A DNA stretch of 43,156 nucleotides from Streptomyces sp. LUP30 (GCF_001746365.1 NZ_MJAJ01000046.1:28100-71255); one strand, 5' to 3'. Positions 16,664-24,780 are shown, counted from the stretch's first letter. A program made the numbers and translations. Notes: generated by a model not told the origin, from the letters alone.

Positions 16664-16739
16664 GCCTTCGTAGCTCAGGGGATAGAGCACCGCTCTCCTA
16701 AAGCGGGTGTCGCAGGTTCGAATCCTGCCGGGGGCACCA
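16664..16739 (+). tRNA. tRNA-Arg (anticodon CCU)
   Basis: The full cloverleaf can be drawn. The acceptor GCCTTCG (16664-16670) pairs with CGGGGGC (16729-16735), with two G-U pairs. The D-arm is GCTC...GAGC. The anticodon stem CCGCT/AGCGG encloses the loop CTCCTAA with anticodon CCT. The T-arm is GCAGG-TTCGAAT-CCTGC, and an encoded CCA ends at 16739. It decodes the rare AGG codon. The 3' half, from the anticodon loop on, is the integration target of the adjacent AICE. Confidence 0.96.
16695..16737. repeat. attL of the integrated element
   Basis: These 43 bp run from the tRNA-Arg anticodon loop to position 74. They recur without a mismatch at 31114-31156, while flanking bases differ on both sides. 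Integration therefore restores an intact tRNA gene next to int. Confidence 0.93.
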
Positions 16740-16742
16740 GGG

Positions 16743-16777
16743 AAAACGGCCCGGACCGACATGGTCCGGGCCGTTTT
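16743..16777. terminator. Bidirectional terminator between tRNA and int
   Basis: A perfect 15-bp stem, AAAACGGCCCGGACC (16743-16757) with GGTCCGGGCCGTTTT (16763-16777), closes a 5-nt loop. T-runs or A-runs flank both sides, so it can end transcription from the tRNA on the plus strand and from int on the minus strand. Confidence 0.85.
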
Positions 16778-16805
16778 GACGGCAGCAGTTGACGGCAGTC
16801 GCCTC

Positions 16806-17954
16806 TCAGGCGGCCGGCAGACGGCGCTTGAGCAGCCGGTCCATGTGACTGATGGCCTCCCGCTGGGTGTCGTGCACAACGTGCGTGTACACGTCCATCG
16901 TGATGCTGATCTGGCTATGCCCCAGGATCTCCATGATGACCCGTGGTGCGACGCCGGCCGCCGTCAGCAGCGTGGCGCAGCCGTGCCGCGCGTCGTGGAG
17001 CCGGACCACCCGCAGCCCCGCGTCAGCGGCGACGCGCGTGAAGGATCGGTAGACGTTCCGCGGCTCGACCGGTCGGCCGTTCCGCGTGGCGAAGACGTAG
17101 CCGGTCTCGGACCAGACAACGCCCGTGCGCGCGAACGTCTCCCGCTGTCGCAGCCGGTGCCACCGCAGCGGCGCGATACACAGTGCAGGCATCGGCACCA
17201 CTCGGATCCGGCGACTCTTGGGATCGTCGTCGTACAGCGTGCCCCTGCGGCGCTGCGTCTGCTGACGGACGTGCACGACGCGGTTGTCCAGGTCCACATC
17301 CGACCAGCGCAGACCCCCCAGCTCGCCGCGCCGCAGCCCCATGGCAATGGCCAGCACGAACGCCGCGTATAGCGGATCGCTCCGCGCGGCTTCCAGGAAG
17401 CTCAGCGTCTCCTCCAGCGACCAGGGGCGGATCTCCCGCTGCTTGACGCGCGGCGGCTCCACCAGCGACGCCACGTTCCGCGCGATCAGCTCCTCGCGCA
17501 CGGCCGCCGTGAGCGCAGTGCGCAGCACCCGGTGCGCCTCTTTCGCGGTCGCGGCCGTGTGTGCGTTCTGCACGCGGGTGATGAAGCGGCGCACGTCCGC
17601 CACACTCAGCGACTCCAGCCGCCGTGTGCCCAGCAAGGGCACGAGATAGAGCCGGACCTGCACCTCGTATTTGTCGTACGTGCTGAGCTTGCGGCGCGGT
17701 TCGACGTAGTGCTTCAGCCAGTACGGCAGCCACTCGGAAAGCTTCGCGGACCGGGTGGGAGTCGGGATGCCCTGGCGGTCACGCAGAACCAATTCCTGGC
17801 GCTTGGTGTCGCACTCCTCCCACGTGGTGCCGTAGACGGTCTTGCGCTTGCGGGTGCCGTCAGGTTGGGGGACATAGACGCGCGCTTCGTAACGCCCGTC
17901 CTTGCGCTGCCAGATGCTGCCAGCACCGTTCGGATTCCTTTTGCGGGATGTCAT
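16806..17954 (-). CDS. int: Tyrosine site-specific integrase
   Basis: The 382-residue recombinase catalyses attP x attB strand exchange at the tRNA-Arg gene. It has an AP2-like N-terminal DNA-binding segment (GSIWQRKDGRYEARVYVPQP), a SAM-like core-binding domain (residues 71-155) and a catalytic domain. The expected active-site set is visible: Arg208 (GLRRGEL), Lys246 (DPKSRRIRV), His320 and Arg323 (LHDARH), His346 (LGHS) and Tyr356 (MDVYTHV). Its start overlaps the xis stop by one base. Its position, 66 bp from attL, is typical of pSAM2-type elements. Confidence 0.94.
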   Translation of the reverse strand: MTSRKRNPNGAGSIWQRKDGRYEARVYVPQPDGTRKRKTVYGTTWEECDTKRQELVLRDRQGIPTPTRSAKLSEWLPYWLKHYVEPRRKLSTYDKYEVQVRLYLVPLLGTRRLESLSVADVRRFITRVQNAHTAATAKEAHRVLRTALTAAVREELIARNVASLVEPPRVKQREIRPWSLEETLSFLEAARSDPLYAAFVLAIAMGLRRGELGGLRWSDVDLDNRVVHVRQQTQRRRGTLYDDDPKSRRIRVVPMPALCIAPLRWHRLRQRETFARTGVVWSETGYVFATRNGRPVEPRNVYRSFTRVAADAGLRVVRLHDARHGCATLLTAAGVAPRVIMEILGHSQISITMDVYTHVVHDTQREAISHMDRLLKRRLPAA

Positions 17955-18154
17955 CAGGCCGCGTTCTCCTCGATCTGTTCCTGAATGAAGGCGCGCAGGC
18001 TGTCGGGTGCCACGCGACGTGCACGGCCGACGGTGAAGCTCGCCAACTGGCGGGTGCGAATGAGGTCGTAGACCTTGCTGCGACTCAGGCGCAGGGCGGT
18101 CATGACCTCGGGGACTGTGAGCGCTTCAGGCGCTGCGGGCAGGGCGGTGCGCAC
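17954..18154 (-). CDS. xis: Excisionase, MerR-like HTH
   Basis: The 66-residue basic protein has a single excisionase-type HTH (ALTVPEVMTALRLSRSKVYD, then RTRQLASFTVGRARRVAPDS). Such Xis proteins bend DNA at att sites and direct Int toward excision. The GTG start at 18154 is preceded by GGAGG. Coupling to int by overlapping codons ensures co-expression. Confidence 0.88.
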   Translation of the reverse strand: MRTALPAAPEALTVPEVMTALRLSRSKVYDLIRTRQLASFTVGRARRVAPDSLRAFIQEQIEENAA

Positions 18155-18205
18155 GACAAACCTCCGGGGTAGTCGCGGGGGCTTCCTGCCCCCCTCCTGG
18201 GAAGT

Positions 18206-18407
18206 CCGCTACTTCCGCTACCGCCGCTACCTCGCAGGTCAGGGGCCTGTTCGAGGTAGCGGGAAGGGGTAGCGGTAGCGGATGGGTAGCGGCGAGGTAG
18301 CGGCAACTTCCGACGCTTGCCGCTACCTCATCACTGCTGGTCAGACCAGGTATTCGGTGCCGGGTAGCGGAGGTAGCGGACTTTCCGGGGGTGGAGGGCA
18401 GTAGCGG
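18206..18407. repeat. GGTAGCGG repeat cluster (candidate replication origin)
   Basis: About twelve copies of GTAGCGG or its complement CCGCTAC lie within 202 bp. CCGCTAC starts at 18206, 18215, 18224 and 18320. GGTAGCGG starts at 18255, 18268, 18274, 18285, 18296, 18363 and 18372. GTAGCGG occurs at 18401. They are arranged as one inverted block followed by direct repeats, and the last copies lie inside the 3' end of the rep ATPase gene. Iteron-like repeats between xis and rep suggest an origin or a protein-binding array. Confidence 0.75.
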
Positions 18408-19486
18408 GCCCACGCGTCCCAGAGATCGGCGGCGTAGTAGCCCTTGAGGACGCTGCCGGCGGCCTTGATGTTGCGGGAGGTGATCGGCTCGTTGTCGGCC
18501 GTCATGTACTCCGCGAGCATCTTCGACAAGCGGCGGTTGTCGAGCGGCTTGCCGCCCAGGTCGGCCCACGGGGCGTCGTCGAGGGCGTTGAGCCGGTCGA
18601 GGATGGCGACGGTGGGCAGGCGGTCGATGCCGACCATGACGTGGTCACGCAGGTCCGTCAGCAGCCGCACGCCCAGGCTGCCCTTGTCGTTGGCGCGCGA
18701 GGCTTTGACCAAGGTCAGGCAGGCTTGCCGGGCCCGGTCGGGCCAGTCGCCTCCGGCGGCGTCGGCGATGGCGAGCAGGGGTTCCCACACGTCCGCCGGC
18801 CGGTCGGCGACCCCGTCGGGCATGTCCGGCCACGCACCCATGACGAACCCTCGGGCCTGCTCCGCCCATTCGGCGAGCCGGTCGCGGAGCTTGTGCCCCT
18901 CCGCTTCGTGGATGCGGGCCCGGAAGGGTTCGACCTTCTCGTTTCTGGCCCGGCGGCGCATGCGGATGATGACGGAGCGGGTCAGGATCGTGTCGGGCAG
19001 TGATCCGAGTCCGGCGACCGCGACCGCGCAGTACGAGGGGAAGGCCTGCACGGTCTGGTTGCCGCCGTCGCCGATGCACCGGTAGGTGACCCCGGTACGG
19101 CGGTGACCGGCGTTGAGGAACCCGCGCAACTCCTCGTTGTCCCCGGCCTTGGGGCCGAAGACGGTGTCGATCTCGTCGAACAGGATCGTCGGCTTGCCGT
19201 TGGGCCCGGAGACGGACCGGAACAGGGCGGCGGCGGATGCGTTGACGGCCGTCATGGGCTGCGGCACGAGCGTCTCGACGATCTCCAGCGCCCGTGTCTT
19301 GCCCGACCCCGGCTCGGGGGACAGGAAGGCGATGCGGGGGGTGGAGTCGAAGCAGTCGAGCAGGTGGGCGTGCGCGTCCCACAGGGCAACGGCGACGAAC
19401 GCGGCGTCGGTGGGGAAGACGTTGAAGCGGCGGTGAAAGGCCTCGACCTCGTCCAGCAGCGCGGCCCCGTCGATGACAGTGCTCAT
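18341..19486 (-). CDS. DUF3631-type ATPase of the AICE replication module
   Basis: The 381-residue protein has a P-loop (SPEPGSGKT, residues 56-64) and Walker B (TILFDEIDTVF, residues 100-110), followed by an arginine-rich sensor-like region and a C-terminal DUF3631-like winged segment (RRLSKMLAEYM, ITSRNIK). It resembles DUF3631 ATPases found beside prim-pol proteins in mobile elements, where they probably act as replicative helicase. The start at 19486 has a GGGAGGGC ribosome site and overlaps the preceding stop by 4 bp. The 3' end contains GTAGCGG repeats. Confidence 0.82.
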   Translation of the reverse strand: MSTVIDGAALLDEVEAFHRRFNVFPTDAAFVAVALWDAHAHLLDCFDSTPRIAFLSPEPGSGKTRALEIVETLVPQPMTAVNASAAALFRSVSGPNGKPTILFDEIDTVFGPKAGDNEELRGFLNAGHRRTGVTYRCIGDGGNQTVQAFPSYCAVAVAGLGSLPDTILTRSVIIRMRRRARNEKVEPFRARIHEAEGHKLRDRLAEWAEQARGFVMGAWPDMPDGVADRPADVWEPLLAIADAAGGDWPDRARQACLTLVKASRANDKGSLGVRLLTDLRDHVMVGIDRLPTVAILDRLNALDDAPWADLGGKPLDNRRLSKMLAEYMTADNEPITSRNIKAAGSVLKGYYAADLWDAWARYCPPPPESPLPPLPGTEYLV

Positions 19487-19917
19487 GCGGCGGCCCTCCC
19501 TTCGGGCAGCGTTGCGGGGACTCCCGCGCAGGCGGTCTCGTGGGCGGTGTACTCGTCGACCAGGGCGGCCACCCGTCGCGGGCCGGCGGCCGTGGCGGTC
19601 TTGCCGCAAGCGCAGGCGTAGGCGGCGCTGGGAAAGTCGCCATAGCGCTTAGACCAGCGCGCGCCGTCTTCGTGGTCGCGGTAGACGGGCGGGGCGTAGA
19701 TGCGGATACCGGGCCGCTCCGGTGTCGGGTCGGAACTGGGAGCGGGGTCCGTGTCGACGATCGGGGAGCGGTCCGGGCACAGAGCAGTGACGACGCCCTG
19801 ACGGGCGGCATCCTCAGGCCCGCCGATGGCCGGCCGGGGTGCGGTCCACCGGGCAGCGTCCGGGCCGTCCGGGGCGGCGGTGATGCTCTTCAGGGAGGGG
19901 CGGGCAGGGGTGCTCAT
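19483..19917 (-). CDS. Small AICE protein with Cys pair, unknown function
   Basis: I do not recognise a named family for this 144-residue protein. The N-terminal 85 residues are Pro/Asp-rich. The C-terminal part has YACACGKTATAAGPRRVAAL and HETAC, which could form a small zinc site (CxC...H...C). It overlaps both its neighbours by 4 bp (prim-pol upstream, DUF3631 ATPase downstream), so it is translated as part of the replication operon. It may be an accessory replication or regulatory factor. Confidence 0.7.
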   Translation of the reverse strand: MSTPARPSLKSITAAPDGPDAARWTAPRPAIGGPEDAARQGVVTALCPDRSPIVDTDPAPSSDPTPERPGIRIYAPPVYRDHEDGARWSKRYGDFPSAAYACACGKTATAAGPRRVAALVDEYTAHETACAGVPATLPEGRAAA

Positions 19918-20822
19918 GCCGTCGCCCCCCTGCGGCTCTGGTTGTGGGTGATGGACCAGTTCAGGGCGCTGCGGAGAGTGGAGCGGCACTCGGCGACGGT
20001 GAGTCCGGCCGCCTCTCCCGCCTCCTGAAGAGCCTGCTCGACCGTGTGGCGGGGGAGGTCGCCCCACGCGACGAACCGCCCCAGTGCTCGCGCCGCGCGG
20101 AACAACGTCGCTTCCCGTGCTCCGAGTTGGGCCGCGGCGACGTTGCGCGTCTCGGCGACGAGTGCGACGTCCGCGTATCGGCTGGATTGCCCCGGTAAGG
20201 CCATCGAAGGGGCCTGCCGAGCCTTGGGGGCAGGCTTGAGGATGCTGTGCAGCCATCCGGGCAGTGGGGCCGCCTCAGAGGCGCACAACGGCTCGTAGGG
20301 CCCGGCGGGGGTGATGGATCCGGCGGCGACGACGTATCCGCCCCACGCGCGGGTGTCGACCAACTCGACCACGGTTCCTGCCGTGTTGGAGAGTCGCACG
20401 CCGGTCGGGGCGGTGAAGTACAGGTGTGTTCCGCCGCTTGCGGTCCGGGTGCGGTAGGTGGCGGGGACGGGGTGGCCGGCGCGCTCGCAGAGCGCCCCGA
20501 AGGTCGCCGCGCCGCCAGGCGCGTCCGAACTTCCCTTGTCCTTCGGGATGTCGAGGTCGACGACGACCAGCCCCGACGGGCCGGTGGCGATGCCAACGTT
20601 GAAGGGGCCGTGCGACCAGGTGGCGCGGATGCGGTCCGGGTCGGCGGTGGCGCGTTCCTCCCACTTCCTGTGCCTGCTCGTGCAGGGGCCGGTGCCGGGG
20701 CAGGACTGCTCGCCGTGCAGGGCGGGCCGCTTGGTGCCAGGGCGCAGCGGGAAGACGTGCCATCCGCGTGCGGCGGCGTCCAGCGCTGCACGCAGCAGCG
20801 CGGACCGGGCGTCATGGGTCAT
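19914..20822 (-). CDS. Bifunctional primase/polymerase (prim-pol)
   Basis: The 302-residue protein has the archaeo-eukaryotic primase fold of prim-pol enzymes. The metal-binding DxD motif is VVVDLDIP (Asp89, Asp91). The second motif is SGGTHLYF (residues 129-136), and GGYVVAAGS follows. It would make primers and copy DNA from the element's origin, so this AICE belongs to the prim-pol class rather than the RepSA rolling-circle class. It is coupled to the next gene by an ATGA overlap and is separated from the transfer module by a strong hairpin. Confidence 0.9.
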   Translation of the reverse strand: MTHDARSALLRAALDAAARGWHVFPLRPGTKRPALHGEQSCPGTGPCTSRHRKWEERATADPDRIRATWSHGPFNVGIATGPSGLVVVDLDIPKDKGSSDAPGGAATFGALCERAGHPVPATYRTRTASGGTHLYFTAPTGVRLSNTAGTVVELVDTRAWGGYVVAAGSITPAGPYEPLCASEAAPLPGWLHSILKPAPKARQAPSMALPGQSSRYADVALVAETRNVAAAQLGAREATLFRAARALGRFVAWGDLPRHTVEQALQEAGEAAGLTVAECRSTLRSALNWSITHNQSRRGATA

Positions 20823-20860
20823 GCTGGAGGTCTCCAGTCCTGTGAAGGGTGCTGGTGGAC

Positions 20861-20904
20861 AAGGGCGGCCCCGCGACTTTGGCGAGACGTGAGGGGCCGC
20901 CCTT
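20861..20904 (-). terminator. Hairpin between transfer and replication modules
   Basis: AAGGGCGGCCCC (20861-20872) pairs perfectly with GGGGCCGCCCTT (20893-20904). It lies 8 bp after the stop of the 149-residue gene and 39 bp before the prim-pol start. It could act as terminator or attenuator inside the minus-strand gene series. Confidence 0.7.
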
Positions 20905-20911
20905 GGCGTAG

Positions 20912-21361
20912 CTACTGGCCGTTCGTGGCCCAGTGGGCGTACTGCTGACGGACGTAGGCGCGCGGGTCACAGTCGGCGTGCGCGTCGTCGAGCACGACAA
21001 GGAACTTGGCCGCGATGTAGGCGGTGTCGTCGTCGCGATAGTCCGCCCCGTCGGCGAGCGCGATGCGGTCGAGGACGGCGGCCTTGCGCAGATAGAAGCC
21101 GCGTTCCAGCTTGGTGTAGCAAGCGGCGGTACCGAGGGTGTGCGCGATCCAGTCGAGTTCGCTGTGGATGCTGGGGGCGTCGGCGTAGGCCTGCTCGGGC
21201 TCGGGCCACACGTCGGCGTGGTCGGCGTCGAGGTAGAGGCGCACGCGGTTGCCGTCGCGGGCGGGATGGACGCTGACCCTTCCGGTCTTGAACGCGGTCT
21301 CCAGGGCGTCGGTGACGCGGTCGGAGTCGGCGGGGTCGCAGATGACACGGATCTCGAACAC
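20912..21361 (-). CDS. AICE protein of unknown function
   Basis: The 149-residue acidic protein begins MFEIRVICDPADSDRVTDAL and contains an aromatic-rich middle (YTKLERGFYLRKAAVLDRIA). No domain is recognised; the first 50 residues look like a small alpha/beta ferredoxin-like fold. The GTG start at 21361 follows AGGAG. It sits 12 bp after the Spd-like gene and is the last gene before the module-separating hairpin, so it is probably co-transcribed with the transfer genes. Confidence 0.72.
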   Translation of the reverse strand: MFEIRVICDPADSDRVTDALETAFKTGRVSVHPARDGNRVRLYLDADHADVWPEPEQAYADAPSIHSELDWIAHTLGTAACYTKLERGFYLRKAAVLDRIALADGADYRDDDTAYIAAKFLVVLDDAHADCDPRAYVRQQYAHWATNGQ

Positions 21362-21373
21362 GTAGGGCTCCTA

Positions 21374-21844
21374 TCAGCCGTTGAAGTGGTTGCGCTTGAA
21401 GGTGGCTTTGCGGATGTGGAAGGTGTTGCCGCCGCTCGCGCTGCTGCGTCGTCCGCCGAAGATCTGCACGGCGATCCATCCGCCGAAGATCACGGCCGCG
21501 AGGGTGATGAGCTGAGTGATCAGCGCGGTGAGTGCGGTGATGAACGTGGTGAGCAGCAGCAGTCCGCCGCACACGGCGAGGAACCCGACGCCTCCGAGGG
21601 CGACGTTCACCGCGGCCCGAGAGACGGCCGGCTTGGCGGCGGTCGGGTCCGGCTTGGTGGGTTCGATGGCGTAGCCGGTGACGATCCGGCCGTCCGGCAG
21701 GACCACGCTCGCGACCGCGGGCACGGTGCCGGGCGGCACGGGCACGAGGGGTGCCATGTACGGCGCGGCGGGGGTGATCCGGGTGGGCTGGTGGACTTGC
21801 CCGGCCCGGACGGCGGGCGGGTTGTGGGCGTGTTCGGGGTACAT
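21374..21844 (-). CDS. Spd-like membrane protein
   Basis: The 156-residue protein has a Pro-rich cytoplasmic N-terminus and a hydrophobic segment of about 50 residues forming two helices (VALGGVGFLAVCGGLLLLTT and ITLAAVIFGGWIAVQIFGG). A basic C-terminal tail follows (HIRKATFKRNHFNG). Small membrane proteins of this type, placed next to traB, are the Spd (spread) proteins that help move plasmid DNA across septa of recipient mycelium. The start at 21844 has GGAAGGGA. Assignment is by architecture and position. Confidence 0.65.
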   Translation of the reverse strand: MYPEHAHNPPAVRAGQVHQPTRITPAAPYMAPLVPVPPGTVPAVASVVLPDGRIVTGYAIEPTKPDPTAAKPAVSRAAVNVALGGVGFLAVCGGLLLLTTFITALTALITQLITLAAVIFGGWIAVQIFGGRRSSASGGNTFHIRKATFKRNHFNG

Positions 21845-21869
21845 GCGGAATCCCTTCCGGTGCTGGGTT

Positions 21870-22049
21870 GGGGAGGCGGGGACACCCCCTGCGGGGGGCG
21901 TTGTGGAGGGGGTTTCAGGGGTGCTGACCTGCGCGCCTCCCCGCTTCCCCGAAACACTGTTTTCGCTGATCAACGTGGGGGAGGCAGGGGTGGGGAGGCG
22001 GTTGGGGAGTTCTCCCCGCCTCCCCGCGAGGGGTGGCCGCGCCTCCCCG
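21870..22049. repeat. CGCCTCCCCG repeat cluster (candidate clt)
   Basis: Five exact copies of the decamer CGCCTCCCCG or near-complement GGGGAGGCGG lie at 21870-21879, 21934-21943, 21992-22001, 22017-22026 and 22040-22049. A variant lies at 21978-21987. The array fills the gap directly after the traB stop. In Streptomyces plasmids the clt locus, bound by TraB through 8-bp repeats, is often near traB. Confidence 0.7.
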
Positions 22050-24176
22050 CTACTGGGAGGTGGAAGCGGAACCGTCGGCGTCGCGTTCGGCGAGGGCGCG
22101 GGCGATGTCGTCGGCGCGCACGACCATGCGGCCGTGGGACTTCTTCGCCTCGGTGCCGGCCGCGTCCAGGACTCGGGTGAGGTCGCCGAACGACCAGCGG
22201 CCGTAGGCGTCCGCGTCGAGCACGGACAGACGCTTGATGACGTCCTGCGTGAACACCCGCTTCTCGTCTCCGAGGACGGCGAGGATGTCGGCGAGCGGGT
22301 CGCGCTTCTCGCCCCGGTCGATGGCGTGCAGGGTGGTGACGCCGTTGCGCAGGGCCTTGGCGCGGTCGGTGATGGCCTTGGCGTCGTCGTCGCCGATGAA
22401 GTGCGTGCGCACGGTGATGGACGACTGACCCTTGGGGATCTCGATGCCGTCCGAGGCGACGACCAGGGTCCCCTTGTCCAGGCCTTGACGGAGCAGGTGC
22501 GGTGCCGCGCCGCCGTTGACGGCCTTCTCTCCGAGGGCCATGACGGCCTGTGCCTCGGTGCCCAGCGCAAGGGAGGCACGGGTGTGCGCGCCCTCGCGGA
22601 CCAGCTTGGGAAGGTTCTGGTCGGTGGGGTCCTGCGTGCCCTCGTACATGAGCACGTCGACCACACGACCCTGGTTGTGGACCTTGCGCACGGCCATGAA
22701 GTAGCGGGACGTGGCCTTGGATCCGCCGTAGGGCCGCTTCTCGTCGTCCACGGCCGGGCACATGAACGCGACCTGCGCCTCGTCCACGATGCCGATCAGC
22801 GGATCGAACACCACGGTGGGATCGGCCTGGCGCTCCGCGATGCGCCGGTTCATCTCGTCGACCAGGCTCTCGACCATCTCGGTCGCCTCGATCACGTGCT
22901 CATCGGTCGGCCCCTGGATGAGGACGGTGGCGAGCCCGTCGAACATGGCCCAGTCGCCCGCGCCCTTGAGGTCGGCGATCCGGAACTCGACCCGCCGATC
23001 CAGCGACGCCCACAGAGCGAGCGACCGCAGCGCGGCAGTCTTGCCCTGGTTCGACAGGCCCGTGATCAGCAGGTGCCGCTGATACAGGCTCAGCGCGGCG
23101 GAATCGCCGCGCAGGTCCTGTCCCCACGGCGCGCGGCCCTTGGTGTAGTCGGCGGTGATCGTGTCGTCGGTGACCAGCGGTGAGGGGCCGATCGGCTCGT
23201 CCAGCGCCCCGGAGTCGGCGATCCACAGCCGCACCGTGCGTGCGGCTTCCGGGATGGTGATGAAGACCTCGTGCTCGTGCCGGGTGAGGTTCTCGGCGAG
23301 CTTGCGCCGCCTGGCCTGCACCTCGTTCGTCGCCACCCCGGAAGGAAGGGTGACGTCGACTTCCACGCCGCATCCGGCGATCCGGATGGGACCGAGCATG
23401 GACGCGCCGGCGTCGCCCATCTCCTTGATGGCCTTGGCCAGGGCGGACACCCCGAGGTCGCGCAGAGCCTTGACCACGATGGACGGGGTGATCGGCTCAC
23501 CCTCGCCGCTGCGGACGTTGGCGGGCAGCGCCCACGCTGGGGCGGCCTGCTGCTTGCTGCCGACCGCCCACAGCGCGAGCAGGGCCAGGAACGGGCCGAG
23601 AGAGACCAGCGGGCCCCACACCACCTGAACGATGGTGATCAGCAGGTTGATGAACTCGATCACGGTCGCGATCGGGGTGATGACGTCGGTGACGTCTTTG
23701 TTCGCGATGGCCATGACGATCCCGAGGGCGACCAGCGATCCGATGCCCATCCCGGTGCCTACGGCGAGGCCCTTGGCGGCATCGAGGGGCGAGTGGAGCA
23801 GGTCCATGCGGCGGCGGTGGCGGGCGTCGCGGTAGCGCTGGGCGCGCTCCTCCCACTCCATGGCCGCGTCCATGTTCCCCGCGGCTTCCGCCGCGCGCAT
23901 GAACCGCTCGTAGCGGGCGGCGGTCTTGCCGTCCCACGTCCGGCGGGCCACGATCCGCGCCCCGCCCACCACGTAGAGGGTGTGGCGGGCGACGGCGCGG
24001 CCGGTCGTCTTCGTGCGCTCGTGGGTGACGGCCGCCTTCACGGTGCGGCCGGACCGGATCCACAGCGGCACCGGTGCCGACGGGGCCGGGTCGGGCACCA
24101 CGGTCAGCGTGGTCACGGCGGCCGGTTCGGTCGACGGGGCGGTGTTCTTGTGCAGGTGAACGACGTTCTCGGACAT
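22050..24176 (-). CDS. traB: TraB/FtsK-like DNA translocase for conjugation
   Basis: The 708-residue protein combines an N-terminal region with hydrophobic segments (residues 137-157, 168-190 and 190-206) and a C-terminal FtsK/SpoIIIE-type motor. Walker A is GLSNQGKT (373-380) and Walker B is PLIGIVDEAQ (459-468). A C-terminal winged-helix-like segment (WSFGDLTRVLDAAGTEAKKS) probably recognises clt. Such proteins move double-stranded DNA from donor to recipient hyphae. The start at 24176 follows GAGGAG. The gene name follows plasmid usage; pSAM2 calls its homologue TraSA. Confidence 0.88.
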   Translation of the reverse strand: MSENVVHLHKNTAPSTEPAAVTTLTVVPDPAPSAPVPLWIRSGRTVKAAVTHERTKTTGRAVARHTLYVVGGARIVARRTWDGKTAARYERFMRAAEAAGNMDAAMEWEERAQRYRDARHRRRMDLLHSPLDAAKGLAVGTGMGIGSLVALGIVMAIANKDVTDVITPIATVIEFINLLITIVQVVWGPLVSLGPFLALLALWAVGSKQQAAPAWALPANVRSGEGEPITPSIVVKALRDLGVSALAKAIKEMGDAGASMLGPIRIAGCGVEVDVTLPSGVATNEVQARRRKLAENLTRHEHEVFITIPEAARTVRLWIADSGALDEPIGPSPLVTDDTITADYTKGRAPWGQDLRGDSAALSLYQRHLLITGLSNQGKTAALRSLALWASLDRRVEFRIADLKGAGDWAMFDGLATVLIQGPTDEHVIEATEMVESLVDEMNRRIAERQADPTVVFDPLIGIVDEAQVAFMCPAVDDEKRPYGGSKATSRYFMAVRKVHNQGRVVDVLMYEGTQDPTDQNLPKLVREGAHTRASLALGTEAQAVMALGEKAVNGGAAPHLLRQGLDKGTLVVASDGIEIPKGQSSITVRTHFIGDDDAKAITDRAKALRNGVTTLHAIDRGEKRDPLADILAVLGDEKRVFTQDVIKRLSVLDADAYGRWSFGDLTRVLDAAGTEAKKSHGRMVVRADDIARALAERDADGSASTSQ

Positions 24177-24234
24177 GCAGAAGTCTCCTCAGCACCCCAC
24201 GGCGGGGCAGGGAAGGCGGGAAGGAAGAGAGGGG

Positions 24235-24262
24235 GCCGGGGACGGGCGGGGCCGTCCCCGGC
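24235..24262 (-). terminator. Hairpin upstream of traB
   Basis: GCCGGGGACGG (24235-24245) pairs perfectly with CCGTCCCCGGC (24252-24262) around a 6-nt loop. It lies between the 57-residue gene and traB, so it may reduce read-through into traB. Confidence 0.55.
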
Positions 24263-24290
24263 GGAGCTGTTCAGGCGACGCGAGCGGGAG

Positions 24291-24464
24291 TCACCACCAG
24301 CGCGAGCGCTTCGGCACGAGGTACGGGCAGCCGTTGCGCATGTGGTCCACGCACTGCGGGCAGTCCTCGCGCGGGCCGAGCATGCGGTGAAGGCTGCGGT
24401 CGTGGGCGTGCTGCCAGCACTGCGGGCACTCACCCGGCGGCGTGGGCGTTGCGGGCACGCTCAC
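24291..24464 (-). CDS. Tiny zinc-ribbon-like AICE protein
   Basis: This 57-residue protein has two CPQC motifs plus a further Cys and several His (ECPQCWQHAHDRSLHRML, EDCPQCVDHMRNGCPYL). It should bind one or two zinc ions. The GTG start at 24464 overlaps the preceding stop as GTGA, a good sign of real coupling. The function is unknown; zinc-ribbon miniproteins in AICE transfer operons are common but uncharacterised. Confidence 0.65.
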   Translation of the reverse strand: MSVPATPTPPGECPQCWQHAHDRSLHRMLGPREDCPQCVDHMRNGCPYLVPKRSRWW

Positions 24465-24778
24465 CACCAGCCCTGGGACTTCTTCGCGGCCTTGGCGGCG
24501 GCGGCCTCGCGCACGATCCGCTGACGCTCCATGTGCAGCGCCGTCAGCTCGGCGGTCAGTCGCGTCTCGGCCGAGCTGGCGACGGAGTCCAGCCGGTTCT
24601 CCTCGCGGCCGGTGCTCTTGCCGCGCAGGACCCGGTAGGAGCCGCCGGCGAGCGCGCCGATCACGGCGCGCCGTTCGGCACTGGTCAGCGGCCACATCTC
24701 GCCCTTGCGGACCGCTTCCAACTTGCGGGTGGTCTTGCTGATCTCGCGGTCAAGGCGGCGGGTGTCGGGCTTGCCCAT
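24461..24778 (-). CDS. Small helical AICE protein
   Basis: The 105-residue basic protein is mostly helical and charged (RRLDREISKTTRKLEAVRKG, TRLTAELTALHMERQRIVRE). It could form a coiled coil or bind nucleic acid. No named family is recognised. It lies 2 bp after the zinc-binding gene upstream and is coupled to the 57-residue gene downstream, in the transfer operon. Confidence 0.7.
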   Translation of the reverse strand: MGKPDTRRLDREISKTTRKLEAVRKGEMWPLTSAERRAVIGALAGGSYRVLRGKSTGREENRLDSVASSAETRLTAELTALHMERQRIVREAAAAKAAKKSQGWW

Positions 24779-24780
24779 GG

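Noticed and set aside
18206..18407. CRISPR array
   Set aside because: The repeats are only 7-8 bp with irregular spacing and both orientations; there are no cas genes in the window.
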